This document shows, piece by piece, positions 25,392 to 31,818 of a stretch of DNA of 31,818 bases (within the stretch, counting starts at the first letter, position 1; each line of letters starts with the position of its first letter). A model generated the notes under the pieces. That model ran no database searches. It saw nothing but the letters and a program-made list of their open reading frames with translations, and had not been told where the DNA came from. The stretch lies in NCBI GenBank assembly GCA_964547135.1, contig CAZJMK010000049.1, forward strand, positions 1 to 31,818, written 5' to 3'. Source of the stretch: JAJXSS01 sp964547135 (GTDB lineage: Bacteria; Planctomycetota; Phycisphaerae; Phycisphaerales; Phycisphaeraceae). The translations under genes were made by a program, and so were the position numbers.

Positions 25392-26642
25392 ATGCGATTA
25401 GCGCTGGTCATACCTGCCTTGAACGAAGAGCAAGCCATCGCCGGCACCCTCCGCCGGGCATTGGCGGCACGCGCCAAGGTCATCGCGCAAACCCCGGTCA
25501 AGGAAATGGTGATCGTGTTCGTGAACGACGGCTGCACGGATCGCACGCAGCAAATCGTCGATCAGCCGGAATTCAACGAAGTGGTCAAAGTCAATTACGG
25601 GCGCAATCGTGGTTACGGTGCTGCGATCAAGGCTGGGTTTCTGGCAACCGATTGCGATCTGGTTGGGTTCATGGACGCCGACGGCACATGCGAGCCTGAT
25701 TTTTGCATCAACCTGATCAACGCTTTGGTGGACCAGAAAGCGGACGTGGTGTTGGCACGACGCTTGGAAGCCAACACGGAAATGCCGATGATCCGCAAGG
25801 TGGGCAACCGTATTTTTGCCACGCTGCTCGGGGTCATGTCCGGGCACACCGACATCACCGACACGGCTTCGGGTTTTCGCATCATCAAGCGTGACAGTTT
25901 GAAATTGATGAGTCCGTTGCCCGATGGTTTGCATTACACCCCGGCCATGAGCTGCATTTGCCTGTTGGACCCACGGTTGAAAATCGTGGAAGTGGCGGGC
26001 ATGCACTACAAGGAACGCGAAGGGCGAAGCAAACTGAAAGTGATTCGTGACGGGTTCCGTTTTTTGTGGACGATTCTGTTTTCAGCCGCCTGTTACTCGC
26101 CGGTGAAAACCATGAGCATGGGCACCGGTTTGATGCTGGCGGTGATGATACCGGCCATCGTATTGCTGGCTTTGACCGTGGGCAGCAACCCCGCGATTTT
26201 CGCCGGACTGACCACACTATTGCTCACACTGATTTTTCTGGCCACGGGCGTGGCGGTGCATCAACTCAACTTTTTGCTCATCGGCCCAAGGCGTAACGCA
26301 GGGGCGTGGGAACACCTGCTGCAAAACGCACTTGATTATCACAAACTCATCGTCGGCGGCGCACTGCTCACGGTGCTCAGTCTGACTGCTCTGCTCGTTG
26401 AACTGGAATTCAACCTGACCGGGTCGATGTGGACCTGGGCATCATTGCTCATGCTTGCGGTCATCGGGGGCACGGCAATTTGCGGGGGTGTGGTGGTGCG
26501 CGTGATTTGGGCGGTGGGTGAAAAACAACACGCCTTGATTGCCGATGAATACCGGGTGAAGACCAACCAGCCGACGCCCAGGCCGCAGCCGATGGTCAAG
26601 CAAGCCATGCCTGAATCAGGCAAACCGCATACGGCGTTTTAG
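25392..26642 (+). CDS. GT2 glycosyltransferase, polyprenyl-phosphate sugar synthase-like
   Basis: Inverting GT-A transferase of the DPM/GtrB-like type with a C-terminal membrane anchor. Residues 1-220 are the catalytic domain: LALVIPALNEEQAIAGTL, then FVNDGCTDRT, VNYGRNRGYGAAIKAGF, the metal-binding GFMDADGTCEPDF, and DTASGFRIIKRDSL. From about residue 240 four hydrophobic segments follow in two pairs (for example MLAVMIPAIVLLALTV and LTTLLLTLIFLATGVAV). The start at 25392 is preferred because GAGGGGGAG lies nine bases upstream and the fold begins at once; a GTG at 25359 is possible. It would load a sugar on undecaprenyl phosphate, the donor needed by the GT-C enzymes encoded at 20008 and 22765. 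Confidence 0.9.
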   Translation: MRLALVIPALNEEQAIAGTLRRALAARAKVIAQTPVKEMVIVFVNDGCTDRTQQIVDQPEFNEVVKVNYGRNRGYGAAIKAGFLATDCDLVGFMDADGTCEPDFCINLINALVDQKADVVLARRLEANTEMPMIRKVGNRIFATLLGVMSGHTDITDTASGFRIIKRDSLKLMSPLPDGLHYTPAMSCICLLDPRLKIVEVAGMHYKEREGRSKLKVIRDGFRFLWTILFSAACYSPVKTMSMGTGLMLAVMIPAIVLLALTVGSNPAIFAGLTTLLLTLIFLATGVAVHQLNFLLIGPRRNAGAWEHLLQNALDYHKLIVGGALLTVLSLTALLVELEFNLTGSMWTWASLLMLAVIGGTAICGGVVVRVIWAVGEKQHALIADEYRVKTNQPTPRPQPMVKQAMPESGKPHTAF

Positions 26643-26650
26643 AGCGGTTT

Positions 26651-26741
26651 TTTCGCCGCAGAGAACGCAGAGAAGAAGAAAGTAATATTTTTAACGCCAA
26701 GAGGCAGAGCCGCCAAGACGCCAAGTAAAGAAAATGCCAAG
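26651..26741. repeat. CGCAGAGAA / CGCCAAG low-complexity tract
   Basis: The tract GCCGCAGAGAACGCAGAGAA, then an A/T-rich link, then TTAACGCCAAGAGGCAGAGC followed by CGCCAAGACGCCAAGTAAAG. Tracts of this style are common between genes in environmental bacteria and are not coding. It lies after the GT2 stop. Confidence 0.55.
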
Positions 26742-26787
26742 CAAAACAATGCACGGAAATTCAAACGGAATTGAATCTGATTGATTG

Positions 26788-26827
26788 ACCGATTAACCGA
26801 TTTACCGACTCACCGATTAACCGGCTC
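26788..26827 (+). repeat. Degenerate octamer array (ACCGATTA type)
   Basis: Five units in phase: ACCGATTA, ACCGATTT, ACCGACTC, ACCGATTA, ACCGGCTC. Rotated, they read GATTAACC, GATTTACC, GACTCACC, comparable with the GAGTAACC array at the window end. The array lies 78 bases before the carbamoyltransferase start. Confidence 0.8.
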
Positions 26828-26905
26828 GACGACAGACAGACCAACCGATTCAGCATGATTGGCTGACTCGAGGAATTGCTCAGAAGCCCACAAACGGATT
26901 TTGCA

Positions 26906-28729
26906 ATGCACATACTCGGATTCAATTGTTACGCCCACGATGCTGCTGCCGCGATCATGCGCGATGGCGAGTTTCTGGGATTGGTCGAAGAGGAACGATT
27001 CCTTCGTCGTAAGCACGTCGGTGATTTTCCGATTCACAGCATTCGCTGGTGCCTCGATCACGCGGGGATCACGCCCAAGGACCTCGACCACATCGTTTAT
27101 TACTGGGACCCGAAGTTGGCGCAAAAAGAGCGCATCATGCACGTGCTCAAGCACCTGCCGCGGAGCATCAGTCTGGTAAAAAGTCGTTGGGGCAAAGAAG
27201 CTCCGATGAAGCATTTGCAGGAAACGCTGACCAAAGAACTGGGCATCAACTGGAACCGCACGAAACTGCACTTTGCCGAGCATCACCTGACGCACGCTGC
27301 CAGTTGCTTTCTGACCAGTGAATTTGATCATGCAGCCATCATGACGCTCGACGCAGCCGGGGAGTGGGATTGCACCTGGATGGGCGTGGGCAAGGGGTTG
27401 GACATGAAGCCCCTGAAAAAAATGCAGTTCCCCAATTCCATCGGGTTGGTGTACGGCGCAGTGACCGAGTTTTTAGGCTTTCACTTTGCCAGCGGGGAGG
27501 GCAAGGTGATGGGGCTTGCTCCCTACGGCAAACCCGATGCGCCCATCGCTGCGGGCAACGGCAAGTTCAAGTCATACGTGGATGCCTTCCGCGATGTGAT
27601 CAAACTCACGCCCGAAGGCGGATACGAAGTCGATCTGTCGTACTTCGAATATCACGTCAAGGGTCGCCCGAATTGGTTCAGCCAAAAGTTTTTCGATACC
27701 TTCGGCCCAGCCCGCGCTTTCAACGGCCCGATGAATCAGCACTACATGGACCTGTCCGCCGGTCTGCAACAACGCACCGAGGAAGTCGGCCTGCACTTGG
27801 CCAAGTGGCTCAAGGAACAAACCGGGGCGGATGCCCTGTGCATGGCCGGGGGCGTGGCGCTCAACGCGGTGATGAACGGCAAAATACTCATGTCCGGCAT
27901 TTTCAAGGATGTCGTGGTTCACCCTGCCGCCAACGACGCAGGCACCGCCATCGGCGCATGCTTCTGGCTTTGGAACACCGTGCTGCGCAACCCGCGCAAG
28001 TACGTGTTCGAACATGCCTACTTCGGCCCGGAATGGTCCGATGCTGATTACGAATCCGCCATTGCTCAAACCGTGCCCAACGACGGATCGGTGACGGTTG
28101 AAAAAAATGAGCAGGCCCCCGAACTGGCTGGTCGAATGCTGGCGGAGGGCAAAATTATTTCGTGGTTTCAGGGACGCATGGAAATGGGGCCGCGAGCCTT
28201 GGGCAACCGTTCCACCCTGGCGGACCCGCGTTCCAATGAAATGAAGGACCTGCTCAACGCACGGGTGAAGTTCCGTGAAGGGTTCAGGCCGTTTGCCCCC
28301 AGTGTGCTGGAGGAAAAGGTGGGGGAATGGTTTACCTGCGATTATCCGTCGCCGTACATGATACTGGTCTATGATGTAAGGCCGGACAAAATGGGGAAAG
28401 TGCCTGCGATCACCCACGTGGACGGAACCGGACGGGTGCAGGCCGTGAGCAAAAAACACAACCCGCGCTATTATCGATTGATCGCCGAGTTTGAAAGGCA
28501 CACCGGCGTGCCGATGGTGCTCAACACCAGTTTCAACAAGCGCGGCGAGCCGATCGTGCATACGCCCCAACAGGCGATTGAATGCTTCCTGCAAACGGGG
28601 ATGGATGGCTTGTTCCTTGGTGATTATGTGCTGGTGAAAAAGGTCGCCAGTGCTGCCCGGTCGATGACACAGGAGGAACTGGTGGCCGCCCACGCCCAGG
28701 CCGACGCCGCCGAGGAAGCGCAAACGTGA
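26906..28729 (+). CDS. NodU/CmcH-family O-carbamoyltransferase
   Basis: Transfers a carbamoyl group from carbamoyl phosphate to a hydroxyl of a sugar or natural product. The N-terminal Kae1-like ASKHA domain starts MHILGFNCYAHDAAAAIM and holds the metal-binding HHLTHAASCF (His126, His127, His130), DAAGEWD (Asp149), GEGKVMGLAPYG and LCMAGGVALN. The C-terminal YrdC-like domain shows SWFQGRMEMGPRALGNRS, FRPFAPSVL and TSFNKRGEPIV. Length (607 aa) is standard. The start at 26906 is chosen by the fold; a TTG at 26876 would add ten residues, and neither has a good SD. The next gene on the strand is a B12-type radical SAM enzyme and glycosyltransferases lie upstream, so the likely acceptor is a glycan or glycolipid. 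Confidence 0.94.
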   Translation: MHILGFNCYAHDAAAAIMRDGEFLGLVEEERFLRRKHVGDFPIHSIRWCLDHAGITPKDLDHIVYYWDPKLAQKERIMHVLKHLPRSISLVKSRWGKEAPMKHLQETLTKELGINWNRTKLHFAEHHLTHAASCFLTSEFDHAAIMTLDAAGEWDCTWMGVGKGLDMKPLKKMQFPNSIGLVYGAVTEFLGFHFASGEGKVMGLAPYGKPDAPIAAGNGKFKSYVDAFRDVIKLTPEGGYEVDLSYFEYHVKGRPNWFSQKFFDTFGPARAFNGPMNQHYMDLSAGLQQRTEEVGLHLAKWLKEQTGADALCMAGGVALNAVMNGKILMSGIFKDVVVHPAANDAGTAIGACFWLWNTVLRNPRKYVFEHAYFGPEWSDADYESAIAQTVPNDGSVTVEKNEQAPELAGRMLAEGKIISWFQGRMEMGPRALGNRSTLADPRSNEMKDLLNARVKFREGFRPFAPSVLEEKVGEWFTCDYPSPYMILVYDVRPDKMGKVPAITHVDGTGRVQAVSKKHNPRYYRLIAEFERHTGVPMVLNTSFNKRGEPIVHTPQQAIECFLQTGMDGLFLGDYVLVKKVASAARSMTQEELVAAHAQADAAEEAQT

Positions 28730-28731
28730 GG

Positions 28732-28747
28732 AAGTGACCGAGTGGTG
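28732..28747 (+). repeat. Two octamers after the carbamoyltransferase stop
   Basis: AAGTGACC GAGTGGTG, members of the same octamer family. Confidence 0.45.
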
Positions 28748-28754
28748 ATCAATA

Positions 28755-28827
28755 TGACGCCGTGGGCTTCAGCCCCGGATTCATGATTCAGCAAAACAAA
28801 CATCCGGCCCTAAAGGGCACGGCGTCA
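28755..28827 (-). repeat. GACGCC-ended inverted repeat, copy 4 (inverted)
   Basis: TGACGCCGTGGGCTTCAGCC plus CCGGAT pairs with ATCCGGCCCTAAAGGGCACG plus GCGTCA. The orientation is opposite to the other four copies. A partial echo of the end (ACGGCGTCACA) follows at about 28832-28842. Confidence 0.85.
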
Positions 28828-28885
28828 CAATCTACGGCGTCACAAGGGCACGGAATCAAAGGATAGAGCGTCAAAATGAATCATC

Positions 28886-28925
28886 ATGGTGGGTCCGCTC
28901 GCTGACTCGCTTGACCCACCCTACC
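28886..28925 (+). repeat. 40-bp GGTGGGTC/GACCCACC repeat, copy 2
   Basis: 38 of 40 bases match 5968-6007. Both differences are in the centre between the inverted ends. An octamer array follows directly. Confidence 0.75.
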
Positions 28926-28963
28926 GCACTGGGCCACTTGACCACTTGGTCACTTGGCCACTT
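28924..28963 (-). repeat. Octamer array (GGCCACTT type)
   Basis: GGCCACTT, GACCACTT, GGTCACTT, GGCCACTT in phase (28932-28963), with a weaker unit before. This is the reverse complement of the RAGTGGYC units inside the 22765 gene. It lies 53 bases before the radical SAM start. Confidence 0.8.
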
Positions 28964-29015
28964 CGATTCGCAACCCCCGGGCTTTCAACCCGGACAACTG
29001 GAGAGGAAGAAAACC

Positions 29016-30632
29016 ATGGTTGACGTACTGATTTGCAATCCCCCTTCGCCCGACGGCCACATTTACATCCGCGACATGTGTCGCTGGGGGCGTAAGTCCC
29101 GTGAGAAGATGATTTGGCCGCAATCGTCACTGGCGTACCTGGCTGCCATGGTGCCCGACAACATGACCGTGCGCATCATCGACGCCATTGCCGAGGAAAT
29201 GACCCCCGATGCGTTCAAGGCTGAAATCGAACGCGAAAAACCCAAATTTTACGTCAGCTACGTCACCGGCACGACCTTCGCCATGGACGCCAAGGGCATT
29301 CAATGGGCCAAGCAGGTCGGCGCCAAAACCGTGGCGGTGGGCACACATGTTTCCGCTGTGCCGCAGAACACGCTGGAACTCATTTCCGAACTGGACTTTG
29401 TCATCCGTCACGAACCGGAAATGACCTTCAAGGACATCATCGACTTCACCTTGGCGGGCAAGGAAGCAGCCACGATTCAGGGCATGGCTTATCGCGGGGC
29501 CGACGGCAAAACCGCTCTGTCGCCGGATCGTCCGCTGTTGCCTTCGCTGGATCAACTGCCGATCCCCAAGCAGCACCTGCTGCCGTTGGACAAATATCGC
29601 ATGCCCTTTTTGGGCAATCGCTATGTGTGGGTGCTCACCAACCGTGGCTGCCCTTATTCCTGCACCTACTGCTTCGAGGGCGTGGTGTGGGGCAAGAGCG
29701 TGCGCTACCGCAGTGCCCAATCCATTTACCAGGAACTGGAATACCTGGCATCGCATAACGTGCGCAACGTGCTGTTCCTTGCCGACCTTTTCACCTACGA
29801 CAAAAAGGGTGTGAAGGAATTGTGCGAACTGATCATCAAAAACAATTTGAAGGTGCGCTGGACGTGCAACAGTCGCGTGGACACGATCGATGAAGAACAA
29901 GCGATCATGATGAAAAAAGCCGGTTGCTGGCTGGTGGCCATGGGCATCGAGTCCGGGTCGCAAAAAGTGCTGGACAACGTCAAAAAAGACGCCAAGGTTG
30001 AAACCGCCCGTGAAACGGTGACCATGCTCAATCGCGTGGGGCTGAAAACCTGGGGTTACTTCATCATCGGCCTGCCCGGTGAAAACAAACAAACGGTGCG
30101 CGAAACCATCGACTTTGCCAAGAGCATTCCGCTGGACATCGCCCTGTTCCACGTGGCCATGCCGTATGCGGGCACCGAGTTTTATTTCCAGTCGGTCGCC
30201 AACGGTTGGCTCAACACCAACGACTGGAAACACTTTGACATGAACGACTCCGCGGTCGTCGGCTACGAGGATTTCACCAGCGAGGAAATACTCAAGGCCA
30301 CCAAACAGGCGTTCCGCGAGTTTTACTTCCGTCCGTCGCAAATGTGGCGGATGAGCAAAATGATGCTGGGCACCGGCGACTTCAGCATGGTCTGGGGCGT
30401 GTGCAAAAACTTCATTTCCTGGATTTATGGGAAGAAGGAAGATCGCGTCGTGCCCAAACTGCTCGAAGGCGGTCCGCAGCTCACCACCAACGTCAACCCC
30501 GACGACGCCCGCAAGGCCCTGCACAGCCTGCCGGTGATCGAAGCCCCGCGCACCGATGTGTCGATGACCAAACCGCGCCACAAAACCGCCAAGGAATTTA
30601 CCCAGAAGGTCGTCGGCGCAAGCGCGGAGTAA
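29016..30632 (+). CDS. Cobalamin-binding-domain radical SAM protein
   Basis: Radical SAM enzyme with an N-terminal B12-binding-like Rossmann domain (residues 1-165; VDVLICNPPSPDGH, then the VAVGTHVSAVP loop with His111). The cluster motif is NRGCPYSCTYCF, giving Cys212, Cys216, Cys219 (CxxxCxxC). It is followed by VLFLADLFTYDKKG and the SAM-binding LVAMGIESGSQKVLDNV and GYFIIGLPGE. The C-terminal 130 residues are family-specific. The layout is like BchE/HpnJ-type enzymes, which do methylations, ring closures or other hard C-H chemistry. The start at 29016 has GAGAGGAAG upstream; the longer open frame to 28911 crosses repeats. Together with the preceding carbamoyltransferase it may tailor the same molecule. 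Substrate unknown. Confidence 0.93.
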   Translation: MVDVLICNPPSPDGHIYIRDMCRWGRKSREKMIWPQSSLAYLAAMVPDNMTVRIIDAIAEEMTPDAFKAEIEREKPKFYVSYVTGTTFAMDAKGIQWAKQVGAKTVAVGTHVSAVPQNTLELISELDFVIRHEPEMTFKDIIDFTLAGKEAATIQGMAYRGADGKTALSPDRPLLPSLDQLPIPKQHLLPLDKYRMPFLGNRYVWVLTNRGCPYSCTYCFEGVVWGKSVRYRSAQSIYQELEYLASHNVRNVLFLADLFTYDKKGVKELCELIIKNNLKVRWTCNSRVDTIDEEQAIMMKKAGCWLVAMGIESGSQKVLDNVKKDAKVETARETVTMLNRVGLKTWGYFIIGLPGENKQTVRETIDFAKSIPLDIALFHVAMPYAGTEFYFQSVANGWLNTNDWKHFDMNDSAVVGYEDFTSEEILKATKQAFREFYFRPSQMWRMSKMMLGTGDFSMVWGVCKNFISWIYGKKEDRVVPKLLEGGPQLTTNVNPDDARKALHSLPVIEAPRTDVSMTKPRHKTAKEFTQKVVGASAE

Positions 30633-30667
30633 TTGGGTGAGTGGGCGAATGGTTCAAACCGTTTAGC

Positions 30668-30758
30668 GCGGACGCTTGGCGTCGGCATATATGACGCCGC
30701 GCCCTTCAGGGCCGGATTCTTGTATGACTACGATCCGGGGCTAAAGCCCTCGGCGTCA
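30668..30758 (+). repeat. GACGCC-ended inverted repeat, copy 5, with leader
   Basis: The leader GCGGACGCTTGGCGTCGG (30668-30685) is followed by TGACGCCGCGCCCTTCAGGG plus CCGGAT (from 30692) and ATCCGGGGCTAAAGCCCTCG plus GCGTCA (to 30758). The leader is shared only with copy 1. Confidence 0.85.
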
Positions 30759-30823
30759 TTTGGTTTTCTTTACTTGACCACACGACCATTTGTTTTGCCA
30801 TTTGCCCTCGTGCCATGTCGGGT

Positions 30824-30829
30824 TATGAT
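30824..30829 (+). promoter_or_regulatory. -10 box of the 56-aa membrane protein, leaderless arrangement
   Basis: TATGAT, then GTTGAC, then ATG at 30836. TTGCCC (30802-30807) is a weak -35 candidate with a 16-base spacer. No SD is present. Confidence 0.5.
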
Positions 30830-30835
30830 GTTGAC

Positions 30836-31006
30836 ATGACCTTCACTCTTTTGATGCAGGCGATGTTGTTGCTTCCGACCTTGGCGCAGGAAGCCAGCCG
30901 GGCACCGGACCGTTCGTGGGGCACAGCCATGTTCGTCGCCCTGGTGCTGGCTGCCGCCGCCATTGCGGTGAGCTTTCTCAGTTCACGACGCGGGCATCGT
31001 GACTGA
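30836..31006 (+). CDS. Small membrane protein, unknown function
   Basis: 56 residues. The N-terminus MTFTLLMQAMLLLPTLAQEA is hydrophobic and could be a signal peptide. A second segment, TAMFVALVLAAAAIAVSFLS, is a clear transmembrane helix, followed by RRGHRD. The protein would therefore be a single-pass or hairpin membrane peptide. The start at 30836 is set by a TATGAT box six bases upstream; an in-frame ATG at 30815 lies inside that promoter. Its stop overlaps an ATG at 31006 (TGATG). It heads a cluster of three small envelope proteins. No family is recognised. Confidence 0.6.
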   Translation: MTFTLLMQAMLLLPTLAQEASRAPDRSWGTAMFVALVLAAAAIAVSFLSSRRGHRD

Positions 31007-31074
31007 TGTCTGATCAACCGATTCAGACGGATACATCACCTTTGCAACCCGACCGTTTTTTTTGGAGATCAAGC

Positions 31075-31368
31075 ATGAACGGCAAAACGCTCTCCGCACT
31101 GCTGGCCTTGAACCTGGCGCTGCTGGTGGCGGTGCTGGTCACCAGTTTCGCCCCCGCTCCGGTCGAGGCGCAAACCCGTGGTCGCAAGGCGGACTACCTG
31201 ATGATCGCCGGGGAAGCCACCGGTCGGCCCAACGACAGCCTGGTGTACATCATCGACACGCAATCAGCCAAGACGGTGGTCGTGCTGGTGAACTCAGGCA
31301 CCAAGGATTTACAAGTGATCGAACGACGTGATATGGCCAACGATTTTGTGATGCCTGCCGGTCGGTAA
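31075..31368 (+). CDS. Small secreted protein, unknown function, paralogue 1
   Basis: 97 residues. A signal sequence MNGKTLSALLALNLALLVAV ends near APVEAQT, followed by a compact strand-rich domain (DYLMIAGEATGRPNDSLVYI, then DTQSAKTVVVLVNSGTKDLQ). No cysteine is present. The ATG at 31075 has GGAGA six bases upstream; an ATG at 31006 overlapping the previous stop would add 23 polar residues before the signal. The next gene encodes a protein with the same plan and a similar core, so the two look like tandem paralogues. No family was recognised; export to the periplasm or surface is inferred. Confidence 0.75.
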   Translation: MNGKTLSALLALNLALLVAVLVTSFAPAPVEAQTRGRKADYLMIAGEATGRPNDSLVYIIDTQSAKTVVVLVNSGTKDLQVIERRDMANDFVMPAGR

Positions 31369-31381
31369 TTGAGCTTTGGTA

Positions 31382-31406
31382 CTGATTCGGGAATCAGCCG
31401 TTTTTT
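31382..31406 (+). terminator. Weak terminator or attenuator between the two small secreted genes
   Basis: CTGATT-CGGG-AATCAG (31382-31397, extendable by one inner C-G pair) followed by CCG and TTTTTT (31401-31406). The stem is short, so partial read-through is expected. The SD of the next gene (CAGGAG) starts right after the T-run. Confidence 0.55.
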
Positions 31407-31419
31407 CAGGAGTCGAATC

Positions 31420-31764
31420 ATGAACCGCACCACGATTGCCTGCACCGCCCTGACGATATCAGCCATGCTGCTCACCGGGTTGCTGGTGATGAATCTGTCG
31501 AATCACTCGTCGGTGGCACAGGCGGGCATGACCACCACCAAGGGCGATTTCACGGTGCTGACCACGCGCACGCGGGCCGGGGCGGAGTCATTGTTTGTGA
31601 TTGATAATCAGGCCGACATGTTGGTGGTGTACGATGTCGAATTGCGTGGCCGAGGGGGACGCATGGAACCGTTCGTCAAGGAAAACCTGGGCAAATTGTT
31701 CAACTTCGGCAGAGCCGCCGGCGAATCGGCTGCCCCCGCTGAACGCGAACGACAGGCACGGTGA
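31420..31764 (+). CDS. Small secreted protein, unknown function, paralogue 2
   Basis: 114 residues with an N-terminal signal or anchor (MNRTTIACTALTISAMLLTG, then LLVMNLS), probably cleaved near SVAQAG. The core DFTVLTTRTRAGAESLFVID, then NQADMLVVYDVELRG, aligns by eye with the upstream paralogue (DYLMIAGEAT..DSLVYIIDTQSAKTVVVLV). A charged tail of about 35 residues follows. The ATG at 31420 has CAGGAG upstream. It is separated from paralogue 1 by a weak terminator, so it may be expressed at a lower level. Function unknown. Confidence 0.75.
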   Translation: MNRTTIACTALTISAMLLTGLLVMNLSNHSSVAQAGMTTTKGDFTVLTTRTRAGAESLFVIDNQADMLVVYDVELRGRGGRMEPFVKENLGKLFNFGRAAGESAAPAERERQAR

Positions 31765-31767
31765 ATT

Positions 31768-31818
31768 GGTTAATTGGTTACTCGGTTACTCGGTTACTCG
31801 GTTACTCGGTTACTCGGT
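31768..31818 (-). repeat. Octamer array GGTTACTC running off the window
   Basis: GGTTAATT (31768-31775), then five perfect GGTTACTC units (31776-31815), then GGT at the edge. The reverse complement is GAGTAACC. The array starts three bases after the last stop codon and its full length cannot be seen. Confidence 0.9.

Noticed and set aside
26906..28729. TsaD/Kae1 tRNA-modification protein
   Set aside because: It has both the Kae1-like and the YrdC-like halves in NodU order, with GPRALGNRS, typical of O-carbamoyltransferases.
29127..30581. Long antisense open frame (484 codons) opposite the radical SAM gene
   Set aside because: It is the shadow of a GC-rich coding strand; the plus-strand product has intact CxxxCxxC and family motifs. 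The same holds for the 383-codon frame opposite the carbamoyltransferase.
26906..30632. Hopanoid tailoring locus (HpnJ-like radical SAM plus carbamoyltransferase)
   Set aside because: No squalene-hopene cyclase, HpnH, HpnG, HpnI or HpnK gene is present; the radical SAM match is only at the level of domain layout.

Overview
The window looks like chromosomal DNA of a GC-rich Gram-negative bacterium, most probably a planctomycete of the Phycisphaerae type. This is an inference from the gene mix: DUF11-repeat lipoprotein, cytoplasmic GH29 fucosidase, GT-C membrane glycosyltransferases, a NodU-type carbamoyltransferase beside a B12-type radical SAM enzyme, single dispersed purine genes, and very many intergenic palindromic and octamer repeats. 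No rRNA, tRNA, CRISPR array, prophage or IS transposase was seen. Twenty-six protein genes are supported.

Layout. 1-2250: a short AraC-type HTH protein, an Mrp/ApbC P-loop ATPase that lacks the usual CxxC, then a 325-base repeat-filled gap. 2247-4850 (minus): a sulfur-redox operon, ArsR repressor > CoA-disulfide reductase fused to rhodanese > membrane rhodanese with DUF2892, behind a near-perfect sigma70 promoter. 4962-7054 (minus): purC and pheS. 7261-13828 (plus): GH29 alpha-L-fucosidase, GT4 glycosyltransferase, ispD, a class V aminotransferase, purQ, and an orphan ABC ATPase overlapping purQ. 13908-14518: a PIN toxin / Phd-like antitoxin pair with the toxin first. 14728-16728 (minus): acetyl-CoA synthetase. 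17216-19938: two lipoproteins separated by a strong terminator. 20008-22580 (minus): a GT39-type transferase and a stand-alone CheB methylesterase domain. 22765-30632 (plus): an 800-residue GT-C protein with repeats inserted in frame, a GT2 polyprenyl-type transferase, a carbamoyltransferase and a cobalamin-type radical SAM protein; together these suggest envelope glycan or lipid modification. 30836-31764: three small membrane or secreted proteins, two of which look like tandem paralogues.

Two themes cut across the genes. First, several genes have no Shine-Dalgarno but a TANNAT hexamer exactly six bases before the ATG (arsR, pheS, ispD, purQ, the 56-aa membrane protein; five to seven bases in the 800-aa GT, vapC and perhaps the GT4). 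This predicts leaderless transcripts, while neighbours such as acs, the fucosidase gene and the radical SAM gene have good SDs. Second, the gaps carry several unrelated repeat families: five copies of a GACGCC-ended inverted repeat, two copies of a 40-bp GGTGGGTC element, two copies of a CCCGGTCA palindrome, three copies of a GCGAY-AA-RTCGC hairpin unit, and degenerate octamer arrays at seven places. One array plus three CTCTCCC palindromes lies inside the 800-residue ORF without breaking it.
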